This document shows, one piece after another, positions 8,551 through 19,682 of a stretch of DNA of 64,000 nucleotides. This DNA comes from Microbacterium faecale (GTDB lineage: Bacteria > Actinomycetota > Actinomycetes > Actinomycetales > Microbacteriaceae): positions 506,166-570,165 of the forward strand of contig NZ_BMHO01000001.1 in the NCBI RefSeq assembly GCF_014640975.1, in the 5' to 3' direction. Below the pieces are notes generated by a model. It was not told where the DNA came from and made no database searches. It saw only the letters and a program-made list of their open reading frames with translations. A program made the translations under genes and the position numbers. The number at the start of each line of letters is the position of its first letter. Position 1 is the first letter of the stretch.

Positions 8551-9425
8551 CGCTGGCAGAGCGCATGGGGTACCGGCTGGCGCACACTCTGTTCCATCCC
8601 CCGCGTAAAAAGCATCACCGGCATCCCGGCGACCTCGGCCTGCCTTTCACGGAGGAGATCGTTCGGACACCGGATGGGATCAACCTGCACCTGTGGCTCA
8701 TCCCCGGCCGGGCAGCGGGCACGGGGGCGGGCACGGCGATCGTGGGACACGGGATCGGACTGACAAAATCGGCCAGCCTGCGGCAAGCGCGGCTGTTGCA
8801 CGGGCTGGGCTGGAACGTGCTGGTTTTCGACCACCGGAACCACGGCCTCTCCGCCCCGGATCCGGCCCGAGAGCACCTGGCCGAGCGGTACAGCGCTGAC
8901 ATCACCACCGGTATCGACGTCGCTCGCACCACCTGGCCCGGCGCTCGACCGCTCGTGGTGTGGGGGTTCTCCTTCTCCACCTTCCCCACCCTCCACCAAC
9001 TACGCCACCCGACGTCGCCGGTCGATGCGATCCTCTGTGACAGCGGCCCCGGTCTTGACCTGGACGCGATGTTGCGCGACTTCCTGACCACCGGCGGCGT
9101 GCCCGTCCCTGCCCCGATCCGTGCGGTGCTGCGCCGCCCCGACGTCGTGTCGGCGTTCGCGCGCAGTGCAGTGACCATGCTCGGCACCGACTGGCCACCC
9201 AAGCGGGAGTCTTCTGCCTCCGGAACCACCCCGATGCTGTACCTGATCGGTGCCGACGACACCCTGGTGCAGCCGGCGCAGGTCCGCGCGCTCGCGAGCA
9301 GGTATCCGCATGCCACGGTGGCCGAGTTCCCCGCCGCCCATCTGGAAGGCATTAAGACCGCACCTGCGGAGTACGAGGCGGCGGTCACGGCTTTCCTTCA
9401 CGCGCTCGCCCGCCCGACCGAATGA
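8547..9425 (+). CDS. Alpha/beta hydrolase
   Basis: Cytoplasmic alpha/beta-hydrolase fold protein, 292 residues. Visible elements are the beta-sheet entry (NVLVFDHRNHGLSAPD), a nucleophile elbow GFSFS (the second small residue is Ser rather than the usual Gly), an acid candidate in IGADDTLVQPAQV and a histidine in AAHLEG near the C-terminus. The pattern is of the serine aminopeptidase/lysophospholipase-like group. It is last in the SRPBCC-tetR-hydrolase cassette, sharing 4 bp with tetR. Substrate unknown. Confidence 0.8.
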   Translation: MTLAERMGYRLAHTLFHPPRKKHHRHPGDLGLPFTEEIVRTPDGINLHLWLIPGRAAGTGAGTAIVGHGIGLTKSASLRQARLLHGLGWNVLVFDHRNHGLSAPDPAREHLAERYSADITTGIDVARTTWPGARPLVVWGFSFSTFPTLHQLRHPTSPVDAILCDSGPGLDLDAMLRDFLTTGGVPVPAPIRAVLRRPDVVSAFARSAVTMLGTDWPPKRESSASGTTPMLYLIGADDTLVQPAQVRALASRYPHATVAEFPAAHLEGIKTAPAEYEAAVTAFLHALARPTE

Positions 9426-9427
9426 GG

Positions 9428-9502
9428 TCAGCGCGAGCCGAACACACTGTGAGGGTCGTTGTACTCGGCGGGCGTGCGGTAGTCGAGCTCGCGGCGCGGC
9501 TC
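9428..9502 (-). pseudogene. Possible C-terminal remnant of an rve-type transposase
   Basis: On the minus strand the last ~24 codons read PRRELDYRTPAEY followed by a short tail and a stop. The block R-x-L-x-YRTPAEY resembles the end of IS3/IS481-type integrase-core transposases. No catalytic domain is present upstream. It lies 2 bp after the hydrolase stop and near two tRNA genes. The match is short, so the call is tentative. Confidence 0.4.
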
Positions 9503-9605
9503 CGCACCACATATCGGCGCACACATCGCGGATGAATCGACCATCGCGACGCGCCCAACCGCGACCGTAGGCTGACGCTCAGCAGCCACCGACGGAAGGA
9601 CGCCG

Positions 9606-9782
9606 ATGAACCGCTTCGACGAGAATGTCGCGACGCTTCTTCCGGGTCTGGTCGCGGTCCGGCGCGAACAGGAAACGACCCTTCCCCAGCCCACCGACCA
9701 GGTCAGTTACCTCGCCTACGACACCAGACTCGACGCCACAGAAGACCTCTGGCCGCGATCAGGATGGGCAGGCAGACACTGA
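9606..9782 (+). CDS. Small hypothetical protein (58 aa)
   Basis: An ATG preceded by a good ribosome-binding site (GGAAGGAC, 7 nt spacing) opens a 58-codon frame beginning MNRFDENVATLLPG and ending WPRSGWAGRH. It contains acidic and Tyr/Asp-rich stretches and no membrane segment or recognisable domain. It could be a real small protein or the 5' end of a gene truncated by the rearrangement suggested by the flanking transposase remnant. Function unknown. Confidence 0.4.
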   Translation: MNRFDENVATLLPGLVAVRREQETTLPQPTDQVSYLAYDTRLDATEDLWPRSGWAGRH

Positions 9783-9851
9783 CACGCCGAACCCATTCAC
9801 TCCTTTTGGCCGGTAATCCCCCGACCCGCGGATACTGGCGCAACCAACAAC

Positions 9852-9878
9852 GAGAGCCCGGCCAATGGCCGAGCTCTC
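9852..9878 (-). terminator. Hairpin terminator behind the tRNA pair
   Basis: GAGAGC..GGCC-aat-GGCC..GCTCTC forms a 12-bp stem (one G-U on the minus-strand RNA) with a 3-nt loop, followed on the minus strand by GTTGTTGGTT. It lies downstream of tRNA-Ile and tRNA-Ala in their transcription direction. Confidence 0.5.
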
Positions 9879-9888
9879 ATCTGTGACA

Positions 9889-9930
9889 CATGTCGCGACT
9901 CAGGTGAGACCCATGTCGCGACTCATCACA
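9889..9930. repeat. Tandem direct repeats resembling an insertion-sequence end
   Basis: The 14-mer CATGTCGCGACTCA occurs at 9889-9902 and 9912-9925, each containing the palindrome TCGCGA. Read on the minus strand the block begins TGTGATGAGTCGCGACATG at 9930. Repeated internal motifs and a TGT start are seen at ends of IS481-type elements. With the transposase remnant at 9428 this may be a decayed element; no second end was found. Confidence 0.35.
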
Positions 9931-9933
9931 TTG

Positions 9934-10006
9934 TGGAGCCTAGGAGATTCGAACTCCTGACATCCTGCTTGCAAAGCAGGCGCTCTACCAACTGAGCTAA
10001 GGCCCC
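9934..10006 (-). tRNA. tRNA-Ala (TGC)
   Basis: On the minus strand a 73-nt cloverleaf can be folded: acceptor GGGGCCT/AGGCTCC, D-arm TAGCTCAGTTGGTAGAGC, anticodon loop CTTTGCAAG with TGC, and T-arm with GTTCGAATC. CCA is not encoded. It lies 12 bp from tRNA-Ile on the same strand. Confidence 0.95.
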
Positions 10007-10018
10007 GGGATCGGGTGG

Positions 10019-10092
10019 TGGGGCTACCAGGACTTGAACCTGGGACCTCTTCATTATCAGTGAAGCGCTCTAACCGCCTGAGCTATAGCCCC
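10019..10092 (-). tRNA. tRNA-Ile (GAT)
   Basis: A 74-nt cloverleaf on the minus strand: acceptor GGGGCTA/TAGCCCC, D-arm AGCTCAGGCGGTTAGAGC, anticodon loop CTGATAA with GAT, T-arm with GGTTCAAGTCC. It is the first of the Ile-Ala pair; in many bacteria these two lie in rRNA spacers, but no rRNA is present here. Confidence 0.95.
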
Positions 10093-10184
10093 GTACGTCT
10101 CGGACCGCCGGTCGTCAACCTTCAAGAGCATACCCCACGAAATCCGGCCTCTCCAATTCGTGTCTGCGTCCCGGGCGTGGCGGC

Positions 10185-11009
10185 TTACCGAGCGAGATGC
10201 AGACCCTGCGCGACCGCGGTCGAGATGACGTACTCGACCTCGTGCCAGCGGTCGACGATCTGGTGGTACCCGACCCGGATCACGTGATAGCCCATCAGCA
10301 TGAGTTGCGCGTCGTGACGATTGTCCTCAGTCCGCTGCGGGCCGACGTGGTGTCCGCCGTCGACTTGCAGCACGAGTCGGTCACCGATGAGCAGGTCGAC
10401 GCGATGTCCCGCGATCGAGATCTGGGGCCGCAACGGCACGCGGAGCCAGCGCAGCCGCGGCATCACGACCGTCTCGATCCCGGAGTCGGAGAACCAGCAC
10501 ATCTCGTCGAGGATTCGCCGGGCCTGCGGACCGAGAGGGAGTCGCTTCAGAACACTGCGATCGACGAGTTCCTTCCGGGCCGCGGACTCCCAGATCACGA
10601 GGGCCTTCTCGAACGGCTGACACGCGGCGACCTGCGCGAGCGTGTTTTCGATACCGTCCTCCAGCGCCTCACCGCGGCGGGGAACGATCGGCTTCGACCA
10701 GTGCACGTGAGCGGAAGTTCGCTCACGAAGGCTCGCGTGCGGCTTCGCCGCGACGTGCGGGGTGTCCACACCGAACGACCACAGCCCGAACCTCTCGGCC
10801 TGTGTGACGCATGTCAGCGCGACTCCCAGCCTCGCAGCCGCGCTGAGATGCGGATCGCTCTGTGGATGCGCAACCCAACTGCGTCCGACCCGCGCGACCT
10901 CCCCGCGATCGAGCGACTGCCGGATCCGATGCCGTGAGATTCCGGCGTCGATGAGCGTAGACATCCGGGCGATGCCGTTGTACTTCGAGAGATAGAGCGC
11001 GAGATCCAT
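10185..11009 (-). CDS. DUF559-like (Vsr-type nuclease fold) protein with N-terminal HTH/AbiEi-like domain
   Basis: A 274-residue protein typical of actinobacterial genomes. The N-terminus (ALYLSKYNGIARMSTLIDAGISRHRIRQSLDRGEV) resembles the AbiEi-type antitoxin N-terminal helix-turn-helix. The C-terminus (about 205-260: HRVDLLIGDRLVLQVDGGHHVG, then RHDAQLMLMGYHVIRV) matches the DUF559/Vsr endonuclease-like fold with the D-x(n)-E/D-x-D pattern partly changed (VDLLIG...LQVDG). The ATG at 11009 is preferred because the conserved N-terminal domain begins there. It stands alone with no toxin partner. Function unknown. Confidence 0.6.
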   Translation of the reverse strand: MDLALYLSKYNGIARMSTLIDAGISRHRIRQSLDRGEVARVGRSWVAHPQSDPHLSAAARLGVALTCVTQAERFGLWSFGVDTPHVAAKPHASLRERTSAHVHWSKPIVPRRGEALEDGIENTLAQVAACQPFEKALVIWESAARKELVDRSVLKRLPLGPQARRILDEMCWFSDSGIETVVMPRLRWLRVPLRPQISIAGHRVDLLIGDRLVLQVDGGHHVGPQRTEDNRHDAQLMLMGYHVIRVGYHQIVDRWHEVEYVISTAVAQGLHLAR

Positions 11010-11179
11010 ACCGATACCGTGACGCGGGGTGATCCCGTCCGCGCAGGCGATTCGACGATCCTGCAACAAGTCGGCAGCTCCACGCACTGTGGACGCGCCG
11101 ACCCGGCCACGCGGCGCGCCCGCGGTGCCGCACGCGACATCCGATGCGCGCTCTTGCTCTGTCCGCCGTCACGAAACAA

Positions 11180-11238
11180 GGAGATCTCACGAGGCGAGGA
11201 GGTTTCGCACGGATCCCTCCTCGGCTCGTGAGATCTCC
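11180..11238. repeat. Long intergenic palindrome (23-bp arms, one mismatch)
   Basis: The 322-bp gap 11010-11331 holds no gene. Arms 11180-11202 and 11216-11238 are complementary at 22 of 23 positions around a 13-nt loop; each arm begins or ends with GGAGATCTCACGAG or its complement. No T-run follows on either strand. Confidence 0.75.
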
Positions 11239-11288
11239 TCGATTGGTGAGAGGCGAATGCAGGAACCGCGCAGCACCCCCGACACACA

Positions 11289-11324
11289 CGCGAGAGCCCC
11301 GGGCCGAAGCCCGGGGCTCTCGCG
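11289..11324 (-). terminator. Terminator hairpin after gyrA-DUF3566
   Basis: Perfect 15-bp GC-rich stem (CGCGAGAGCCCCGGG and its complement) with a 6-nt loop, starting 7 bp after the stop of the DUF3566 gene. No T-run follows, as is common for actinobacterial terminators. Confidence 0.7.
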
Positions 11325-11331
11325 GAGAAGC

Positions 11332-11733
11332 TCAGTTCGAGGTGAAGCCGACGAGCAACCCGCCCGTGATTTTCACGCACATGTTGTAGATGCCCGCGCC
11401 GACCGCACCCATCACGGTCACGACGATGAGATTGAGGATCGCGACGACCGAGCCGAACGCAAAGACCTGCGGCAAGCCCACGGCCGCCTCGATTGAGAGG
11501 CCGTCACTGAATCCGGCGAGGAACTCATCGACCTGGCTGATGAGGCCGGTCGACTGGATCACCAAGAACAACAGGATGAACGAGACAAGCGTTACGATCG
11601 CGATCGCGATAGCGACCAGGAATGACAGCTTGACCGCCGACCAGAAGTCAACGTAGACGAGGCGCAGCCGCACCTGCTTCGACGACGTCTTCTGCGCCGA
11701 CTTCTTCGCGAGCTTGTCCGCAACCGTGCTCAT
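11332..11733 (-). CDS. DUF3566 domain-containing membrane protein
   Basis: Small membrane protein of 133 residues, found directly behind gyrA in most actinobacteria. A basic N-terminus (about 1-22) precedes two long hydrophobic segments ([27 protein letters not shown] in two parts, and [27 protein letters not shown] in two parts). Its start overlaps the gyrA stop by 4 bp, so the two are translationally coupled. The molecular role is not known. Confidence 0.88.
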   Translation of the reverse strand: MSTVADKLAKKSAQKTSSKQVRLRLVYVDFWSAVKLSFLVAIAIAIVTLVSFILLFLVIQSTGLISQVDEFLAGFSDGLSIEAAVGLPQVFAFGSVVAILNLIVVTVMGAVGAGIYNMCVKITGGLLVGFTSN

Positions 11734-14252
11734 TCGTCACCTTCGGAGTTTTCGGGTTCTGGTTCGTCCTCACCCAGACCGCGCTCGCGATTTCGAGCGA
11801 TGGTCAAGATGTGGTCACCCTTGTCGGGACGGGCGAACACGACTCCCATCGTGTCGCGGCCCTTCGCAGGCACCTCGGCAACGGCCGAGCGTACCACCTT
11901 GCCCTTGGCGAGAACGACCAACACCTCGTCATCTTCCTCCACGATCAGTCCGCCGGCGAGCTCGCCGCGATCGTCGTGCAGTTTGGCAACCTTGATGCCG
12001 AGGCCGCCACGACCCTGCTGGCGGTACTCGGAAATCGCCGTGCGCTTCGCCCAGCCGCCGTCCGTGACGGTGAACACGAAGGTGTCGGGGCTCGCGACCG
12101 ATGCGCTGAGCAATTCGTCACCGCCTCGGAACGCCATACCCTTCACGCCGGAGGTCGAGCGTCCCATCGGGCGCAGCGAGTCGTCCGCCGCCGGGAACTG
12201 CAGCGACATGCCCTTGCGGCTGATGAGGAGCAGGTGGTCGTCGGCATCCACGAGCATCGCGTCGACGAGCTCGTCCTCATCGCGCAGGTTGATCGCGATG
12301 ATGCCGCCCTGGCGGTTCGAGTCGTACTCGGTCAGGCGCGTCTTCTTTACGAGACCGTTGCGGGTCGCGAGCACGAGATACTCGTGGTCCTCGTAGCTCT
12401 TGAGCTCGATCACCTCGGCGATCTGCTCATCGGGCCGCATCGCGAGCAGATTCGCGACATGCAGCCCCTTGGCGTCGCGCCCCGCCTCGGGGAGCTCGTA
12501 CGCCTTGACGCGGTAGACGCGTCCGGCGGTCGTGAAGAACAGGATCCAGTGGTGCGTCGTCGTCACGAAGAAGTGCTCGACGACGTCGTCGGCGCGCAGC
12601 TGTGCGCCACGCACGCCCTTGCCACCACGGTGCTGGCTACGGTAGAGGTCGCTCCGCGTGCGCTTGACGTACCCCTCGCGCGTGACGGTGACGACGACCT
12701 CCTCCTCCGCGATCAGGTCTTCCATCGAGACGTCGCCGTCGAAGCCGTGCAAGATCTCGGTCCGGCGGTCATCGCCGAACTTGTCGACGATGCCGGTCAG
12801 CTCGGTCTTCACGATGTCGCGCTGGCGCTCGTCGGAGGCGATGATCTCCTTGAAGTCGGCGATCTTGGCCTCGAGCTCTTCGGCCTCGTCGATGATCTTC
12901 TGACGCTCAAGAGCAGCGAGGCGACGCAGCTGCATCGCGAGGATCGCGTCTGCCTGCACGTCGTCGATGTCCAGCAGATCCTTCAGTCCCGCGCGCGCGT
13001 CGTCGACCGTCGACGAACGGCGGATCAGCGCGATGACCTCATCGAGCGCGTCGAGCGCCTTGAGGTAGCCGCGCAAGATGTGCATCCGCTCTTCCGCCTT
13101 GCGCAGGCGGAATCGGGTACGCCGCACGATGACCTCGAGCTGGTGATCGATCCAGAGCGTGATGAACCGATCGAGCGGCAGCGTGCGCGGCACCCCATCG
13201 ACGATCGCGAGCATGTTCGCACTGAAGTTCGACTGCAGCTCGGTGTGCTTGTAGAGGTTGTTCAGCACGACCTTCGCGACGGCATCACGCTTGAGCACGA
13301 TCACGAGTCGCTGGCCGGTGCGCCCGGACGTTTCGTCGCGGATGTCGGCGATGCCCTGCACGCGTCCTTCACGCGCGAGCTCACCGATCTTGACCGCGAG
13401 GTTGTCGGGGTTGACCTGGTACGGAAGCTCCGTCACGACGAGGCACGTGCGCCCCTGGATCTCCTCGACGCCCACGACCGCGCGCATCGGGATCGAACCA
13501 CGACCCGTGCGGTACGCCTCGTGGATCCCCTTCGTGCCGAGAATCTGCGCCTTGGTCGGGAAGTCCGGTCCAGGGATCCGCTGCATCAGCCCGGCGAGCA
13601 ATTCCTCGCGCGGGAGCTCGGGATTGTCGAGGACCCACAGCGCACCGTCCGCCACCTCGCGCATGTTGTGCGGCGGGATGTTGGTCGCCATGCCCACGGC
13701 GATGCCGACGGATCCGTTGACGAGCAGGTTCGGGATCCGCGCGGGCAGCACGACCGGCTCCTGCTCGCGTCCGTCGTAGTTGTCATCGAAGTCGACGGTG
13801 TCTTCTTCGATGTCGCGCACCATCTCGAGCGCGATCGGAGCCATCTTCGTCTCCGTGTACCGCGGGGCTGCAGCACCCTGGTTGCCGGGCGTACCGAAGT
13901 TGCCCTGGCCGAGCGCCATCGGGTAGCGCAGCGACCACGACTGCACGAGACGCACGAGCGTGTCGTAGATCGCGCTGTCGCCGTGGGGGTGCAGCTTTCC
14001 CATGACATCGCCGACGACGCGGGCGCACTTCGAGAACGACTTGTCGGGGCGATAGCCCCCGTCGTACATGCCGTAGATCACGCGGCGGTGCACGGGCTTG
14101 AGGCCATCGCGCACGTCGGGCAGCGCGCGCCCGATGATGACGCTCATCGCATAGTCGAGATAGCTACGCTGCATCTCCGACTGCAGGTCGACCTGGTCGA
14201 TCCGGCCGTGGTTGTGGCCGGCGTTGATGTCGGGACGTTCTTCGTCAGTCAT
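11730..14252 (-). CDS. gyrA: DNA gyrase subunit A
   Basis: Catalytic subunit of gyrase, which with GyrB introduces negative supercoils into the chromosome. The 840-residue product has the winged-helix/tower breakage domain (active-site Tyr132 in AAPRYTET) and the C-terminal beta-pinwheel with a GyrA box region (about residue 530, [10 protein letters not shown]). The quinolone-determining region reads [10 protein letters not shown]; Ser93 and Asp97, equivalent to E. coli Ser83 and Asp87, are the susceptible-type residues. It follows gyrB by 33 bp and overlaps the DUF3566 gene by 4 bp. The C-terminus is acidic ([13 protein letters not shown]). Confidence 0.98.
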   Translation of the reverse strand: MTDEERPDINAGHNHGRIDQVDLQSEMQRSYLDYAMSVIIGRALPDVRDGLKPVHRRVIYGMYDGGYRPDKSFSKCARVVGDVMGKLHPHGDSAIYDTLVRLVQSWSLRYPMALGQGNFGTPGNQGAAAPRYTETKMAPIALEMVRDIEEDTVDFDDNYDGREQEPVVLPARIPNLLVNGSVGIAVGMATNIPPHNMREVADGALWVLDNPELPREELLAGLMQRIPGPDFPTKAQILGTKGIHEAYRTGRGSIPMRAVVGVEEIQGRTCLVVTELPYQVNPDNLAVKIGELAREGRVQGIADIRDETSGRTGQRLVIVLKRDAVAKVVLNNLYKHTELQSNFSANMLAIVDGVPRTLPLDRFITLWIDHQLEVIVRRTRFRLRKAEERMHILRGYLKALDALDEVIALIRRSSTVDDARAGLKDLLDIDDVQADAILAMQLRRLAALERQKIIDEAEELEAKIADFKEIIASDERQRDIVKTELTGIVDKFGDDRRTEILHGFDGDVSMEDLIAEEEVVVTVTREGYVKRTRSDLYRSQHRGGKGVRGAQLRADDVVEHFFVTTTHHWILFFTTAGRVYRVKAYELPEAGRDAKGLHVANLLAMRPDEQIAEVIELKSYEDHEYLVLATRNGLVKKTRLTEYDSNRQGGIIAINLRDEDELVDAMLVDADDHLLLISRKGMSLQFPAADDSLRPMGRSTSGVKGMAFRGGDELLSASVASPDTFVFTVTDGGWAKRTAISEYRQQGRGGLGIKVAKLHDDRGELAGGLIVEEDDEVLVVLAKGKVVRSAVAEVPAKGRDTMGVVFARPDKGDHILTIARNRERGLGEDEPEPENSEGDE

Positions 14253-14285
14253 GTTCTCTATCTCTCAAACAAGTTGCGTCGTCGA

Positions 14286-16911
<2,626 letters not shown>

Positions 16912-16915
<4 letters not shown>

Positions 16916-18087
16916 GCCTCCTCCTCGAGAGGGTGATCGGCGAGTGCGCCCAGGATCCGGCCGTCGTCGATGCGGATCGCGTCGGCGCGGAGCGCCGCGG
17001 GGATGTCGGTCGCCACGGCGGCCGTCACGAGAACCTGCTCATAACTCGCCACGACGCCGGCCAGGCGGCCGCGACGCGCGGCGTCGAGCTCGGCGAAGAC
17101 GTCGTCGAGGATCAGGATCGGGTCTCCGCCCGGCGATTCCGCGCGCAGCAACTCGGCGGAAGCCAATCGCAATGACAGGGCCACCGACCAGCTCTCGCCG
17201 TGGGACGCGTATCCCTTCACCGGCAGACCCCGAAGATGCAGCACGAGGTCGTCGCGGTGTGGCCCCACGAGAGTGAGGCCACGGTCGAGTTCCTGCGTGC
17301 GCCGAGCAAGCAGAGCCTCACGGAATCGCTCGCTCGTTGCGCCCGCGGCACCGATCTCGACCGACTCGGGGTCATCTTCGGGGTCGGATCCGCCAATCGA
17401 GAGCGCCCAGCCGATGCGTGGCGAGTGATCCTCGCCCGCGATTGCCGCGTACGCGCGCGCCAGCGGCTCGGTCATGTCGGTGGCAAGCCGCTGCCGCGCG
17501 TCAATGATCTGCGATCCGAGCTGGATGAGCTTGTCGTCCCACACCTCGAGCGTCGTGAGCTGTTCCGCACGCATTCCCCTCGCGCGCGCGGATTTGAGCA
17601 GCGTCGTGCGCTGTTTGAGCGTGCGGTCGTAGTCCGACATGACGCTCGCGAGTCGCGGCGTGCGCTGCACCAGCAGCTGATCGGCGAACCGGCGACGCGA
17701 CGACGGATCCCCGCGGACGATCATGAGGTCTTCGGGAGCGAAGAGCACCGCGTGCATGTAACGCGGCAGCTCGCTGGGACGCACCGGATTGCCGGAGATA
17801 CGCGCGCGGTTGGCTCCCTGCCGATTCACCTGCAATTCGAGCGCGACGCTGCGGGATCCGTGCGCGAGACGCGCCCGAATGAACGCGGCATCGCGGCCTT
17901 CCCGCACGAGCGGAGCGTCGGACGACACCCGATGAGACCCGAGCGTCGCGAGGTACGCGACCGCTTCCGCGAGGTTCGTCTTGCCCTGACCGTTGCGACC
18001 GACGAGCAGGTTCGTGCCCGGCCGCAACGGCAGTTCCGCCTCGGCATAGTTACGGAAGTCGACGAGGCTCAGGTGCTCGACGATCAC
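16912..18087 (-). CDS. recF: DNA replication and repair protein RecF
   Basis: SMC-like ATPase that promotes RecA loading at gaps in single-stranded DNA. The 391-residue product shows Walker A GRNGQGKTN (30-38), the LSVRDFRNY-like N-terminus (SLVDFRNYAEAEL), a Q/lid region (APEDLMIVRGDPSSRRRF) and the C-terminal signature and Walker B (LRLASAELL, ILILDDVFAELDAARR). It begins 2 bp after the dnaN stop and overlaps the DciA-like gene by 4 bp, forming a dnaN-recF-dciA operon. Confidence 0.97.
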
Positions 18088-18089
18088 GC

Positions 18090-19235
18090 CTATCGCAACA
18101 GAAGGTTCGGCTGCAGGAGGTACTTGAAGTTGTCGCTCGAGGCGTCGTCGACCGACGTCTGCGCGGTCACGAGGATCGGGCTGAGCTTGTTGGCGTTGTC
18201 GCTGGAGGTGAACGTGATCCGCGCGAACTCGCTCTTCACGGCGCCGAGCGCCTCGAGGAGGTACTGCGGGTTGAGCCCCAGCGTCGTCTCGTCACCGCCA
18301 GTGAGGGTCGCGTCGACCGACTCTGACGCGCGGGCCTGGTCGCCGCCGGCTGCGTCCATCGTCACGTCGGTCGGGCCGAACGTGAAGCGCAGCGGAGCGG
18401 AGCGGTCGAGCACGAGGGCGACGCGGCGGACAGCCTCGTTGAGATCGCTCGTCGAGACGACCGAGTAGTGGCCCGTCTGATCGGGGAACAGACGCTGCAC
18501 GGGCGGGAAGTTTCCCTTGATCAGCAGCGACGTCACCGTCTTGTTGCCGGCCGTGAAGGAAATGATCTCGCGGTCGCCGGATCCGCTGAACGCGATGGAG
18601 ATGTTTCCGCCGTGCGAGAAGGTCTTACCCACCTCGATGAGGGTGCGGGCCGGGACGAGCGCCTGTGCCTCATGCTGGCTGCCGTCCCAGTCGATAGCGC
18701 GGAGCGCGACGCGGTAGCGGTCGGTGGCGACGAGCGTGAGCGTGTTCTCGCTCACCGCGAGCTGGACGCCCGTCAGCACCGGCGTGACGTCGTCGCGTGA
18801 GGCAGCGAAGGCGACCTGCGAGATGGCGGTCGCGAAGTCCTCGCCCGGGACGAGGCCGGACTCTCCGGTGACCTCGGGAATGGCCGGGTACTCCTCGACG
18901 GGCATCGAGGCGAGCGCGAAGCGAGCCGGTCCGCAGACGACGGCGATGTTGCCGTCATCCTCGGTGGAGATCTCGATGGGAGCGTTCGGGAGGCGGCTGG
19001 CGATGTCGCTGAGCAGGCGGCCGTGCACCAGAATCGTGCCCGGCTCATCGATAGTCGCCTCGATCGTCGTACGTGCCGAAGCCTCGTAGTCGAAAGCTGA
19101 CAGAGAGAGGGATCCGTCTTCGGTCGCCTCGATGAGGACGCCGGCGAGGATGGGCTGCGGGTTGCGCTGCGGCAGCAGCTTGACGACGAACGAGACTGCC
19201 TCGCTGAAGACATCCCGGTTGACGTGGAACTTCAC
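18090..19235 (-). CDS. dnaN: DNA polymerase III sliding clamp (beta subunit)
   Basis: Ring-shaped processivity factor of the replicative polymerase, 381 residues in three repeated clamp domains. The start is the GTG at 19235 (KFHVNRDVFSEAVSFVVKLLP follows), which has a GGGAGAG box upstream and matches the normal beginning of actinobacterial DnaN; an upstream in-frame start at 19292 would add 19 unconserved residues. The C-terminus (NFKYLLQPNLLLR) forms the partner-binding pocket region. It lies directly after oriC. Confidence 0.97.
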   Translation of the reverse strand: MKFHVNRDVFSEAVSFVVKLLPQRNPQPILAGVLIEATEDGSLSLSAFDYEASARTTIEATIDEPGTILVHGRLLSDIASRLPNAPIEISTEDDGNIAVVCGPARFALASMPVEEYPAIPEVTGESGLVPGEDFATAISQVAFAASRDDVTPVLTGVQLAVSENTLTLVATDRYRVALRAIDWDGSQHEAQALVPARTLIEVGKTFSHGGNISIAFSGSGDREIISFTAGNKTVTSLLIKGNFPPVQRLFPDQTGHYSVVSTSDLNEAVRRVALVLDRSAPLRFTFGPTDVTMDAAGGDQARASESVDATLTGGDETTLGLNPQYLLEALGAVKSEFARITFTSSDNANKLSPILVTAQTSVDDASSDNFKYLLQPNLLLR

Positions 19236-19682
19236 GTAGCTCTCCCTCACGTGACGGTAAAGCGGATACGACACGCGCACTTCGGTGCGCACATGTCGCG
19301 GAGAACCAATGCTAGTGCGTTCGAGGGTGTTCCCACGAACGGTCGTCGCGTGAAGGTGATCGGATCGCCCCGTAATGAAAGAGAGATCTCTTAACGGCGT
19401 TAACAGCTGTGGAGAATGTGGATAACTCTGTTGAACGTAGCGCGCACTAGGGAACTACATGGCTGTGAGTTGTGGATCAGGTGCGGAGAGATCGTGGAGG
19501 CGTGATCGCCGCTCGAGATCGCGTTCACAGCTGAGTTCACAGTCATGGCGCGTGTCGTGCACAACGGGAACGGCGTGTTTCCACAGTTATCCACAGGTTC
19601 TCCACACGGGCAAACGCGCTACCTGATCGGTGGGAAATCTGTCAAGAGCTGTTGGGGATAACGTCCCGAATCTGTGGATAAC
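19236..19682. other. Chromosomal replication origin (oriC)
   Basis: The 447-bp gene-free interval between dnaA and dnaN carries a cluster of DnaA boxes. Perfect TTATCCACA (either orientation) lies at 19417-19425, 19587-19595 and 19673-19681; one-mismatch sites lie at 19471-19479, 19598-19606 and 19653-19661; a two-mismatch site lies at 19577-19585. An A/T-richer stretch with TTAACGGCGTTAA (about 19370-19410) could be the unwinding region. The dnaA-dnaN interval is the usual oriC position in actinobacteria. Confidence 0.88.

Noticed and set aside
10185..11009. Abortive-infection or toxin-antitoxin system
   Set aside because: Only an AbiEi-like N-terminus is seen, joined to a DUF559-like domain; there is no partner toxin gene and such lone genes are common in actinobacteria.
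5495..11009. Prophage or genomic island at the tRNA pair
   Set aside because: No integrase, phage structural gene or tRNA-derived attachment repeat was found; base composition looks like the rest of the window.
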